From Turbatrix aceti (taxonomy: Eukaryota > Nematoda > Chromadorea > Rhabditida > Panagrolaimidae): DNA of 14,559 nt. This document shows positions 1-8,690 of this stretch, piece after piece. The position numbers and the translations under genes are program-made. Under the pieces are notes generated by a model. The model had not been told where the DNA came from, ran no database searches, and saw nothing but the letters and a program-made list of their open reading frames with translations. Positions within the stretch are counted from its first letter, which is position 1. Every line of letters starts with the position of its first letter. The DNA is taken from positions 1-14,559 of the forward strand of contig CAXAKE010000039.1 in the NCBI GenBank assembly GCA_963969345.1. Reading direction: 5' to 3'.

Positions 1-2
1 CG

Positions 3-143
3 GAAGATCAAATAAGGACCGAGGATGTGATTGTTTCCACAGCAAAAATTTCAGTTGATCTTCCAATGTTTGATGCCAGGTTGAAAAATATGAACTTGTG
101 TCGTCTGCGGCCATACTTTGTCAATCAACGACATCAATTTTGA
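3..143 (+). CDS. 3'-terminal coding fragment of an unidentified gene (partial)
   Basis: A reading frame is open from position 3 to a TGA at 141-143, giving 46 codons with no initiation codon needed inside the window. It looks like the last exon of a plus-strand gene that begins to the left. An AATAAA at 252-257, about 110 bp past the stop, fits a nematode polyadenylation signal. The sequence TTTCAG at about 48-53 could be a splice acceptor, in which case only the part from about 54 is coding. The peptide is too short to assign to a family. The gene would converge on the receptor gene that ends at 424 on the other strand. Confidence is limited because a 46-codon open frame could arise by chance. 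Confidence 0.4.
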   Translation, partial: EDQIRTEDVIVSTAKISVDLPMFDARLKNMNLCRLRPYFVNQRHQF

Positions 144-251
144 CATCGTTACCATAAAATTACCCTATTTTTTGTTTATTTTTTCATTGGAAAATTTGGC
201 CTTGTTTGCAAATGAATGTACAGCTGTATTCTGCAGCTTTACAGTATACCA

Positions 252-257
252 AATAAA
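252..257 (+). promoter_or_regulatory. candidate polyadenylation signal AATAAA
   Basis: A canonical AATAAA lies about 110 bp after the TGA at 141-143. It supports a transcript 3' end here for the partial plus-strand gene. No downstream element could be checked. Confidence 0.4.
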
Positions 258-423
258 TTAAAATGCAGCATCAGGGGCGATGGCAGATGTTTGTTTCGCC
301 CAAATATATTGGAGCCCCGATAAAAACCAAGTGTGCATTGTATCTATGACGAGTAACAACGTCAACCCTCTTACAAAAAAATACGTTTCTTCGTAGTATG
401 TGGAAATATGTATACCAAATTTA

Positions 424-3114
424 TTATTTTAACGTTGCAGTTATAATAGCAGTTACATATGTGGAAAACGTTTTCGTTGGAGTAATTGTGCTTGATATTG
501 TAAAAACGCGTACGCTTTTTTTGAAAGGTAGCAACGACTTGCAGTACTCTCGATATGGACGAATCAGCAGTAATATCGCAAGACCTTGAGCTATAGCGTT
601 GAAGTAAACAATACAATGCAGCAAATTACCAAATTGCATTGCACTGATTCCTAGCGTAAAAAATAATACAAGCGTAATATACGGTACATAAATGAACACA
701 AATATAAGAAGTACCTGAGTAATATTGTAAGTAATAAGTACCTGATGACTTTGTATAACCGTAGTCTTATGTAACCTCTTTCGAAGCTCATTCGCGTATT
801 TGAATGACGCGTAAATATTTTTAGACATGACAATAAGTATTGTAAAAATAAATATAATGTAAGGCAAACTGAGTTTTCTCATAGAATTATGACTGACAAG
901 AAATAATGATGCTTCGGAGATGTATGGTTCGTATGAAGGGCATTCATTCAAAACTATGTTTTTGACGTAATCTTGCGGAATCTCAGCATGTTTGATTACA
1001 AAAGCCCAAACGGGAAAACAGATTAAAACAATGTTTCCAACGACGCAGATGACATTAAATAATTTGGGTTTTAAAAATGTCGCTTGTTTATAGCATACGG
1101 TCTACAAAGTTTGCAATAAATACAGTAGCGCCGAAAAGTTTAAGTGCAAACATTAATTTGCACCGTGCATTGTTCAAACGTATTGGTTTAGGCTCAAAAT
1201 TTTTTTGATAAGCATCCTAGTATATAGCCTTAGTATTGCCAAGTTTCAGATGGATTCGCTCAAAAATGTATTTTTGGCATATCGATTTATACAATGCGCG
1301 CGCCGAAAAGTTTAAGTGCAAGATGCTTTCTTTGCAGTAATGAAGCGCATTTTTATGTATCATAGTTTTTGTTACGTTTTTATCACTTTGTATCATTGTT
1401 TTATTGATTGAGAACATATTTCGCGCAATACATTGATTTTATCGAGAAAATGAAGATGGCAACAGCTCATCTCAAAAATACACCCTTCTAGGGAGGTTTC
1501 GAAGGCTCTGGACGTCGAGGATTTAGTTTTTTTTATTCCAGCAGTGCCTAAAATGAAAGCAGTAATTGTCTACACAACGTACAAGAGCATTCAACCCTCC
1601 GTTGACACAAACGTCGGCGATAAAAAAAATTTTTTGGTGTTGAGGTAGAGCTTGAAGTTTGGTTCAAGTTTATAAAAATGAGAATCGCCAGCAACGCGAA
1701 GGTGGTAAAATTAGTCCTGTGGTTCTAAAACATTGCCTACAAGTTGCCAAATATAAATGACAACAATTCTCCCCTTATGCACTTGTTTCCGCAGAGAACG
1801 GGACGATAAACTTGTAACTTCGAAAAACGACAACATCGGAATTTTAGAATAGATGACAATTGATTGGAAAAAAATATTATGAATATGGTTTTTTGCATTG
1901 CAAACAATCAGCGTACTACAAAAAATAATAACAAAACCGTTTCACTCCCCTTTCGTGGTCACAGGGGACTTTTTTCAAATGCTCAGTTTTTCAATGTTGA
2001 CGTTTAGTTATGAAATCTAGTTCGGTCTCCCTGTTCTCTGCGGAAACAAGTGGATAAGGGGAACATTGTTGTCATTTATATTTGGCGACTTGTAGGCAAT
2101 GTTTTAGAACCACAGGACTAATTTTACCACCTTCGCGTTGCTGGCGATTCTCATTTTTATAAACTTGAACCAACTCGAAGCTCTACCTCAACACCAAAAA
2201 ATTTTTTTTATCGCCGACGTTTGTGTCAACGGAGGGTTGAATGCTCTTGTACGTTGTGTAGACAATTACTGCTTTCATTTTAGGCACTGCTGGAATAAAA
2301 AAAACTAAATCCTCGACGTCCAGAGCCTTCGAAACCTCCCTAGAAGGGTGTATTTTTGAGATGAGCTGTTGCCATCTTCATTTTCTCGATAAAATCAATG
2401 TATTGCGCGAAATATGTTCTCAATCAATAAAACAATGATACAAAGTGATAAAAACGTAACAAAAACTATGATACATAAAAATGCGCTTCATTACTGCAAA
2501 GAAAGCATCTTGCACTTAAACTTTTCGGCGCGCGCATTGTATAAATCGATATGCCAAAAATACATTTTTGAGCGAATCCATCTGAAACTTGGCAATACTA
2601 AGGCTATATACTAGGATGCTTATCAAAAAAATTTTGAGCCTAAACCAATACGTTTGAACAAAGCACGGTACAAATTAATGTTTGCACTTAAACTTTTCGG
2701 CGCTACTGTACATAACAACATATTTATGTATTTACAATCATGAAAACTCACCAAACGATAACGGTACCAAAAACCAATCAATGATGCGCATAACAAATTA
2801 CCACCACCGGTAAAACAAAATACAGTAGCTATTGCCGAGTGAAAAAACGTTCGAGGAATGCCCAACGCGTATCCACCGGACAATGGAGTTACAAAATGCG
2901 GTATATTTATAGCAAGTGACACGTGTAGAAAAAATGACCAAAAAGCCTGATTCATAAGAAAATACTTGTTCGAATCAACATTTTTATATTTCTTTATGAA
3001 GCACAATAAAAGTATGCCATACAAGGGAAGAGTAATAAACAGATGTGAAGATATCTGTCCCATAGATAATGCGTATAGTCCATTTGTCTTCACGTAAAGA
3101 CATTTTTTAATCAT
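424..3114 (-). CDS. srh-like seven-transmembrane chemoreceptor, two exons, transposon in its intron
   Basis: This is a G-protein-coupled receptor-type protein of 346 residues, probably in the plasma membrane of sensory neurons. Exon 1 runs 3114-2752 (121 codons) and exon 2 runs 1101-424 (225 codons plus TAA). The donor is GTGAGT at 2751-2746 and the acceptor is TTTGTAG ending at 1102; the phase is 0 on both sides. Hydrophobic segments fall near residues 20-40, 51-71, 90-116, 136-156, 198-218, 241-271 and 276-301. Two family marks are visible. One is the TM2-TM3 stretch with NQAFWS at 55-60 and GYALG at 81-85, resembling the srh pattern of an NLHFWS-like box then GYPLG. The other is RPYREY at 302-307, just after TM7, matching the srh HKPYR box. 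The length is normal for the family. The intron carries the 1586-bp palindromic element at 1123-2708; without it the intron would be about 62 bp. The coding frame is intact. The related sri family is a less likely alternative. Confidence 0.85.
1128..1149 (+). repeat. terminal transposase-binding-type direct repeat, left arm outer
   Basis: This 22-bp word begins GCGCCGAAAAG and ends AGTGCAA. It lies 5 bp inside the left tip of the transposon and is repeated exactly at 1300-1321. By analogy with Tc3 and Sleeping Beauty, the outer and inner copies are likely transposase-binding sites. Confidence 0.7.
1300..1321 (+). repeat. inner direct repeat of the left arm
   Basis: An exact second copy of the 22-bp terminal motif, 172 bp inward from the first. 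Tc3 has a comparable inner binding site at a similar distance, so this spacing is meaningful for a Tc3-type element. Confidence 0.7.
2510..2531 (-). repeat. inner direct repeat of the right arm
   Basis: Reverse-complement copy of the 22-bp motif in the right arm, starting TTGCACTTAAAC on the plus strand. It mirrors 1300-1321. Confidence 0.7.
2682..2703 (-). repeat. terminal direct repeat, right arm outer
   Basis: Reverse-complement copy of the 22-bp motif 5 bp inside the right tip. It mirrors 1128-1149, completing four sites in the element. Confidence 0.7.
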
Positions 3115-3137
3115 CCAACAGGAAACGTGAAAAAAAC

Positions 3138-3143
3138 TTTATT
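3138..3143 (-). promoter_or_regulatory. candidate polyadenylation signal for the KNL-1-like gene
   Basis: TTTATT on the plus strand reads AATAAA on the minus strand, downstream of both possible stops of the KNL-1-like gene (3430 and 3212). It is only 24 bp upstream of the receptor start codon at 3114, so the two same-strand genes would be very tightly packed. Confidence 0.35.
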
Positions 3144-3429
3144 TTGAACATGGCGCACCTGAGCCAGGTTAGTGGAGGAATGTTTTTCAGCTGTTGCAGC
3201 TACAATGTGACTCACGTATGTAAGCCATCAACTGTGACATCCGTATTGCACCTGCGAAAGTGCCGTGCACAAAATTTAAAAAAATATATATAAATTTGAT
3301 ACCGTAGTCAAATAAACAAAAATACAAAGTATTCGCCCCCCCACAAATCACAAAAAATGCTTTATAGAGGCAGCAGTAGTAACTCACATGACAAAGACGT
3401 GATAAAAATGAGATTTTCAGAGTTTATAC

Positions 3430-6400
3430 TTACAGATCAAAATCGTGAGCAAGTTCGTGGACTGCGGCACTGATTACGTTGTGGAGGTGAGTGCTATCTT
3501 CGATCAGGCTTCGGTGCATGGCTTCGCACTCCTGCCTGAGATGGGTCTTGGTTTCGCGGAGCTGGGTCTTGATGTCCTCGTTGACGATCGTCGCCGTCTT
3601 CGTCGCCTCCTGGATCGCGTCAAAGCCCGCCCTGTCACTCTTATACATCTTGAAAGCGGCCTCTTCGACGTTGCTTTGAAAGACTTCAACGTCGAAGCGG
3701 CGGCTCATTTCGGCTTTCAGCTCGACAAGAACCTGGGCGGCTTCGTCCGTTTTCTGTCGCAAGTCGTGGGCGGCTTCTTGTTCTTCCGAGTCTTCCAGAG
3801 AGCCCGACTGCAGCCGGGAGAGGACGTGCTCCATGCATAGCAAGTGAGCAGCGTACCGAATGGTGGCCACGCGGATCGGGGCTTCCAGGATCATCGTGGC
3901 GGGCTCGACGCCGTTCAACAGGCCGAGGACAGTCTGGAGACGGTCGCTGAAGGGGGCAGCGAGTTTGAGGACGGCATTTATCGCGGCGACGAAGCGCTCA
4001 AAGAGGATGAACTCGGTCGTGGTGAGAGTGTACTCCACTGCGCCCTAAAATGCACATTTTTTGATCGTGAACAGTTTTTTAGGCCAAAAATCTCCCAAAA
4101 GCGAAAAAAGTGCCTTTTTTTAGTTAAAAAACAGTTTTTTAGGCTAAAACGTTTTCCAAAAACTCACAAAAGAACTCAGCGACACAGTCCGTTCGTTATG
4201 GGCTTTCGGCGTCTTCGGAACGTGAATCTGAACGGTCTGGCTGTCATCCTCGAATTCCGGCATCGCTACGAGCAGGTCTTTGACGTCGGGAAAAGGCTTG
4301 ACAAGCAGCTCCTTCGCCTGCTCAATAATGGCTGCCGCATGAGCCGGCAAAGGCGGTTTCTCGCAGGATTCGATCACACTGACCTGACCACGGCCAGGAG
4401 TGGCAATACCCTTCGCGTAGGAAGCAGCAGCGTGGAGACGAGGCGTCTCTGCCACCGGAGGGAGCCCAGGGGTGCGGCAGTAGGACATGAAGGACAGTGG
4501 TGGTGGGCGCACCGGCGTTGGAAGGACTTCGGGGACGATGGCATGGCGGGGAGATGCCGCGGGGGCGAGGGTGACGGTGTCATCGAAGAGACGACTCGGA
4601 GTCGCAACGGCATCCAGACCGTAGTCAGGTGAGGGGTAGGAGGCGGCGGCCTGGTTAAGTGAAGAGCGGCGCCGTTTTTGCTTTTCCATTTTCATGCCGA
4701 TTGAAGCGCGGCGCTAAAAATGGAGGGGTTTTGAAGCGAAAATGACAGTATTCTAATGGACATTCGTGAAAATGAGAAAAACGGGTTTTGAAGCGAAAAT
4801 GACAGTATTCTGATGAAATTGTGAACAAAAAAACAAATACGGGGTCTTGAAGCGAAAATTAAAAAAAACAAAACAAAAACGGGGTCTTGAATCGAAAATG
4901 ACAGTATTCTAATGGATATGGGTGAAAATGAGGTTTTGAAGCGAAAATGACGGTATTCTAATGAATTCGTGAACAAAAAAACAAAGACGGGATCTTAGAA
5001 CGAAAATTTAGCAAAAACGGAGGTTTTGAAGCAAAAATAACAGTAAAACGCATGTAGCAATCAAAAAACAAAAACGTACCCTGCAACTGCTCTCGCTGAG
5101 AAGCTGAGCGGCCAGGCGCTGCGGGTCCTCTGCTTCGGCGCTCTCAGGGACCCTGGATTCATTCATCGAGACGTCGCTCTGCTTTGAAGCGTCCAATTCA
5201 TCGCTTTTGCTGGCTTCTGCTTCCATGTCGACGTCCTGAGCGACGATATCAGCTGGATTCTCAGCGACGACGTCAACTGCATTTTCGAGAGTAACAGTCA
5301 GATTCTGAATTCCCTTATCTGAGGGTGGATAATCAACATTGACACTATCAAAGTCAATTCCGGCGACTTCTCGGTGCTGAACCTGGTCGTTGTTTTGGAC
5401 GTCATCTTCCGACTCGATCGCAGTCTCCAGGGAATGCTCGACTTCCATCTCACAGTCCACGTCGTTCTCGTTCACGAGCGTGTTGTCGCCAGACGAAGCC
5501 TGCTGAATAAGGGTCTCGTTGAACTGTCGTTCCTCGACGACGATGGTCTCCACAACTTCTTCGTAGGTGGTCTGGACAACTTCTTCCACGGTTTCCAGGA
5601 CCCTTTCGACGAACACGGGCTGAAGACGGGGACTTGGCTGGAAATACGGTTCGTTGGTGTCAGAAGCGGGCGGCTCGACAGCGTCGTCAAACAAAAGTTG
5701 AGTCGTGTAGTTGAATTCAGGCGCAGGAGCTCGTTTGACAGGCGAAAGAGCAGAAAAAAGTTCGACGGCCTTCGGATCGATGTGAAAAGGATCGTCGTCA
5801 GTTGAAGGTGCTGAAAATAATGAAATCAGAATTGCCTAAAGCATTGGAAAATAAAAACAAACAAAAAACAACGCGCCTACGAAAAAAAGAGAAAATAAAG
5901 CACAAAAAAATCAAAATTTACAAAAAAAGAAGATTGAGCGGGTCTAGAAGCGAAAATGGCACAAAAAAAATTCAAACGAAAAGTTGAGGTTTTTTGTGCA
6001 AATAAAGTCTGTTTTTACTGAATTTGTATCATTTTTTGTGACGTGGTATGCAAAAATGTAAAAACTCACACATCATGACCTGGAGAGTGAGGTCTTCCGG
6101 TGAGTAATTGAAATCCCTGACTGGTGAGTCCATAAGACGGTGCATGGGATCCGTATTCTCGTCTCCGGCGCCGAGAAGCACGTTTGTCATGTCAGCAGCC
6201 GATGCCGAAGGTGCCGGTGCGTCGGCGTCCCATTTGAAGTCATCGGCTGGGGCTGAGAGGACAGCAGCGGTCGTGTCAAAGTCGTCCGTCACCTTGAAGA
6301 CGGGAATTCCCTTGCCTTCATTGTCGTACAACAGATACCTAAAAACCACTGTCAAACATGCTAAAAAAAACAGCGAGAGGGTTACCTATCAGGCTGCACG

Positions 6401-6683
6401 GGTTCCTGACGAGGAGTGTAGCTGACTTCGGTCGCAGCGGTGTCATACGTTCTAAAAAAAACTCAATTTCACCTGTCCATTCCAAAAAAAAAGTATAAAA
6501 ACCCCTACTTTACGGTTCGAAGTGTGTGAAAGGATACGCGTTTGTTTCTGACCTCGCGAGAAACCGTCGTCTCATCGGCCACCTTCAAAATCTACAAAAA
6601 AAACTATTCCGTCAGGTGACAGGCCCCAACAGTGGTGAAAATGAACCAACCGATGATCGTCGAGGCCGCGGATTCTCAGACAT
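3430..6683 (-). CDS. knl-1: KNL-1-like kinetochore scaffold, seven exons
   Basis: KNL-1/Spc105 is the outer-kinetochore scaffold that recruits PP1 and checkpoint proteins and, with the Mis12 and Ndc80 complexes, links chromosomes to microtubules. Exons: 6683-6651, 6591-6509, 6451-6386, 6338-6070, 5810-5080, 4713-4168 and 4044-3430, all joining in frame, for 780 residues. Exon 1 ends in codons for RRSS at a GTTGGT donor; joining to exon 2 creates SSILK at residues 10-14, then RVSF at 29-32. This SILK plus RVSF pair near the N-terminus is the PP1-docking signature of KNL1 proteins. Residues 62-150 include EDLT, a weak MELT-like word. Residues 152-394 are acidic and low in complexity, 395-576 are basic then proline/alanine-rich, and about 658-778 look like coiled coil. 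C. elegans KNL-1 is about 1000 residues, so this protein is short, and no RWD domain is visible. The final TAA overlaps a GTAAGT; splicing there to 3251-3212 would give a different 13-residue tail. Confidence 0.72.
4045..4167 (-). other. intron 6 of the KNL-1-like gene, with a short internal duplication
   Basis: This 123-bp intron has a GTGAGT donor at 4167 and a TTTTAG acceptor ending at 4045. Inside, the plus-strand word ACAGTTTTTTAGGC occurs twice, at about 4071-4084 and 4131-4144. The intron also holds AAGCGAAAA-like words related to those in introns 4 and 5. Confidence 0.6.
4727..5060. repeat. degenerate minisatellite in KNL-1 intron 5
   Basis: About seven imperfect tandem units of 30-60 bp fill most of the 366-bp intron (5079-4714). 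Units start near 4727, 4783, 4841, 4881, 4932, 4989 and 5022. The shared plus-strand core is GG(T)TTTGAAGCGAAAATGAC, usually followed by AGTATTCTAATG and an A-rich tail. Units differ in length, mostly in the A-rich tail. Confidence 0.8.
5939..5966. repeat. single minisatellite-related unit in KNL-1 intron 4
   Basis: The plus-strand word GGGTCTAGAAGCGAAAATGG matches the core of the intron 5 minisatellite. It lies in the 259-bp intron 6069-5811, so the repeat has been copied between introns of the same gene, or is part of a wider family. Confidence 0.6.
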
Positions 6684-7330
6684 TGGTGATAAGGATGACC
6701 GGAAACGCCGTGATAGGACTGGCCAGTTAGTTGTGGGTTGACAAATGAAAAAAGACGCCGCACACGCTTTCGCGATGCTTGAAGATGGACAACCCGCGCT
6801 TTTAGTTGTCTCGCAGCGAACTGCGCTTGCGCACAAATTTTTGCAAGTTGGATTATGTTTTCAACTGTTTTGAATTTCAAATCATGCCAATTATGTACTG
6901 CTTTTCGTAATTTTTGTATTAATGATCATCGGGGTACAGAACTTTCAGTGGTACATGTGTTATGCTCTGAAAAATGACGAATTTGAATATGCGCAATTAT
7001 GAGGATCCTCAAAGTTTTGGTTATAAAATTGAGCACACTCTGAACCCCAATAAAGTCATACAATCTTTATTTGCTAATAAAAAAGATGTTAACCACCATA
7101 ATAAATGTTTACAAGAATGTACAATTCAAAAAAACCGTTTCACAACGCGTTCTCGCAACTCCGTTTTTCGCTGTGAGATTTTTATATTGGTTATCGCAAC
7201 AGAGAACGTATTGGTATACTATAGTTTTCCGATCTTTGCAAACGTTGTTTTCATTCTGCCCACTTTCTCGGTCGTTTGCGGTTTCTGTTATTCATCTTAT
7301 TTTTATTTTCTAAAGTCTGATTTTTTTCCG
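6684..7330. promoter_or_regulatory. divergent intergenic spacer between knl-1 and the 7331 gene
   Basis: This 647-bp stretch separates two oppositely transcribed start codons and must hold both promoters. No TATA box or clear trans-splice acceptor was convincing. The half next to knl-1 (6684-6850) has open frames in GC-rich sequence and the rest is A/T-rich. The frame of the plus-strand gene stays open upstream to 6974, but the start at 7331 was preferred because coding-like composition begins there. Confidence 0.4.
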
Positions 7331-8647
7331 ATGGCGCTGTCCTCTGTCTTCTACGCTGAACTCTTCACGGCTACATTTGAGACCGGAGAAGTAGACCACC
7401 TTCGGCGTCTGGTATTCTCTTGTCCGCAGTTTACCTTCGCTTTCGACCAATACATGCGAGATGTCACCCTGAAGGTCGGCTCTTTTGGCATTTGTTTTTC
7501 GGTTAGTGTTTGTTTTTCTGTCTTTTGCCCTTCAATCAGGTTTTTACGATTTTTTAGCACGAAGGGTACCACGGTGCCGCAGAGTCCTTCTTCGATACGA
7601 TCAGAGGCCTCAGGTTTTTCCGATGGATTTTTTTGTTTGCCAGAAAGATGGTTTTGTTGAAGACGCGGGATTGGGTTCAAAATACCTTCTGTGAAATACC
7701 ATGGGATTGCCTGGCGAAGGTTCAACACGTCGGTATGAATGCTGAACGCTACAACGACCTCGATAGGCTTACGATCCGACCAATTGAGAGCGTCGATGTC
7801 GAGTTGACCGAAATTCACTTCATAAACGTGAGTAAACATTATTTTTGTAGGAATAAGGCCTAAAAAGTTGGAAATTATTTATTTTTTACGTTTTGGGGAT
7901 AATTTTATTTTAGGCCTGATTTTTTTGTTTTGATTTGCAGGATCTCTTCAAAACGGCTTCATTTGACGCAAAGGAAGTTACGCTCAGCATTCTGCCAAAA
8001 AATTTGTTGGTATTCAATGAAGTACTTGAATCCACGCATTTTCGTCTGCAAAACACCCGAAAACTGACGCTGAACAGCTACTACGAAGAGGAATTCCGGT
8101 ACAACTACTATACGTATTCCTCGTTCATCGACTACATCGACCAGCTGATGCGAGCGATGCGTTTGCTGCCGAGCATCGCTCCAAACGTCGAATGCATCGT
8201 CATGTGCATTGGATTTGATTGGACGGAGGTTTGTTTGTTTGCTTCTTGTTTTTTTATCGATTGTCCACGCTGCAAACTGTTTTCTAGGTGCAACCCAAAG
8301 ATCTGTTTGCCGAAACGAAGCGACTCTACCAACTTGCTGCTGATCAGATGCTGAATACCCAAATTCTTCCGGATCACATTCAACTGAAGCTGGAGTACAA
8401 CGGAACGCTGGAAGTCGAAATCCGCAGATGGGATAAAATTTTTGCAAATCCAATGTGGATATCAAAAGAGTTTCTCCTGACCCCAGACGACAACAAGCCA
8501 TGCGAGCAAGACATCGGACTTCTCCTCGCAAATCGATACCAACGCCTGACTCAAAACAAAAATATCGTGTTCAACTATCGTTTTCACGATCTTCATGAAT
8601 ACAAACCAGACTGGGATGAAATGATCCCTTTTCAGTATTACGATTGA
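7331..8647 (+). CDS. hypothetical protein, four exons, no recognised family
   Basis: Exons run 7331-7501, 7558-7827, 7941-8228 and 8288-8647, every junction in phase 0, giving 362 residues. Donors are GTTAGT, GTGAGT and GTTTGT; acceptors are TTTTTTAG, TTTGCAG and TTTTCTAG. If the first donor is instead GTCGGC at 7475, the protein is 353 residues. The product is soluble-looking and rich in aromatic and acidic residues, with no signal peptide and no long transmembrane segment apart from a short hydrophobic run in exon 2 (RWIFLFARK). Many Leu and Asn residues in exons 2-3 hint at a repeat-like fold, such as the substrate-binding half of a nematode F-box protein, but no F-box or repeat consensus can be defended. 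AATAAA at 8685-8690 follows the stop by 38 bp. The exon pattern and preserved frame make the gene itself believable; its function is unknown. Confidence 0.75.
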
Positions 8648-8684
8648 TTGTTGGAATATTTTTTTGGCATGTGAATTTTTGAGA

Positions 8685-8690
8685 AATAAA
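8685..8690 (+). promoter_or_regulatory. polyadenylation signal AATAAA of the 7331-8647 gene
   Basis: A canonical AATAAA lies 38 bp after the TGA at 8645-8647, a normal spacing for a short nematode 3' UTR. Confidence 0.65.

Larger units (their letters stand above)
1123..1803 (+). repeat. left terminal inverted repeat arm (~680 bp)
   Basis: This arm pairs with about 2026-2708 in reverse complement. The match begins at the terminal CAGTAGCGCC and continues through the CAGAGAACGGGA-like stretch at 1792-1803, after which the two sides diverge. Differences are few, for example GAAGTTTGG against GAGTTGG near the AGAGCTT word. A 66-codon open frame found in both arms is a by-product of the repeat. 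Confidence 0.88.
1123..2708. mobile_element. Tc1/Tc3-like non-autonomous palindromic transposon (foldback MITE)
   Basis: The 1586-bp element is bounded by TA dinucleotides at 1121-1122 and 2709-2710, the target duplication typical of Tc1/mariner. Its ends read CAGTAGCGCCG inward on both sides, close to the CAGT start shared by Tc1-family elements. Two inverted arms of about 680 bp (1123-1803 and about 2026-2708) are nearly identical apart from scattered substitutions and small indels. The central spacer is about 220 bp and holds no long open frame. Each arm carries two copies of a 22-bp subterminal motif 172 bp apart, an IR/DR arrangement. No transposase is encoded, so movement would need one supplied in trans. 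It sits in the intron of the srh-like receptor gene. The high arm identity suggests a fairly recent insertion, or homogenisation of the arms. Confidence 0.88.
2026..2708 (-). repeat. right terminal inverted repeat arm (~680 bp)
   Basis: This is the mirror copy of the left arm. The reverse complement read from 2710 starts TACAGTAGCGCCGAAAAG and follows the left arm, with single-base differences such as TACCGTGCTT against CACCGTGCAT near 2662-2671. The inner end lies close to TCCCTGTTCTCTG at about 2028-2040. Confidence 0.88.

Noticed and set aside
1217..1417. 66-codon open frame in the left arm, identical to one at 2414-2614
   Set aside because: It is the same inverted-repeat sequence read on opposite strands, covers a likely transposase-binding site, and has no recognisable motif. 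It is a by-product of the palindrome.
3187..3387. 66-codon minus-strand open frame between the receptor and KNL-1 genes
   Set aside because: Low-complexity A/T-rich sequence with no splice partner. Only a small part of it (3251-3212) is plausible, and then in another frame, as an alternative KNL-1 tail.
3445..3840. 131-codon plus-strand open frame opposite the last KNL-1 exon, and similar ones at 3844-4632 and 5374-5805
   Set aside because: They are antisense shadows of GC-rich exons. The minus-strand reading has correct splice joins in a single continuous frame, while these do not.
6974..7330. Open frame extending the 7331 gene upstream by 119 codons
   Set aside because: Composition is A/T-rich and unlike the exon that follows, and there is no supporting motif. 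It probably reflects a chance lack of stops.
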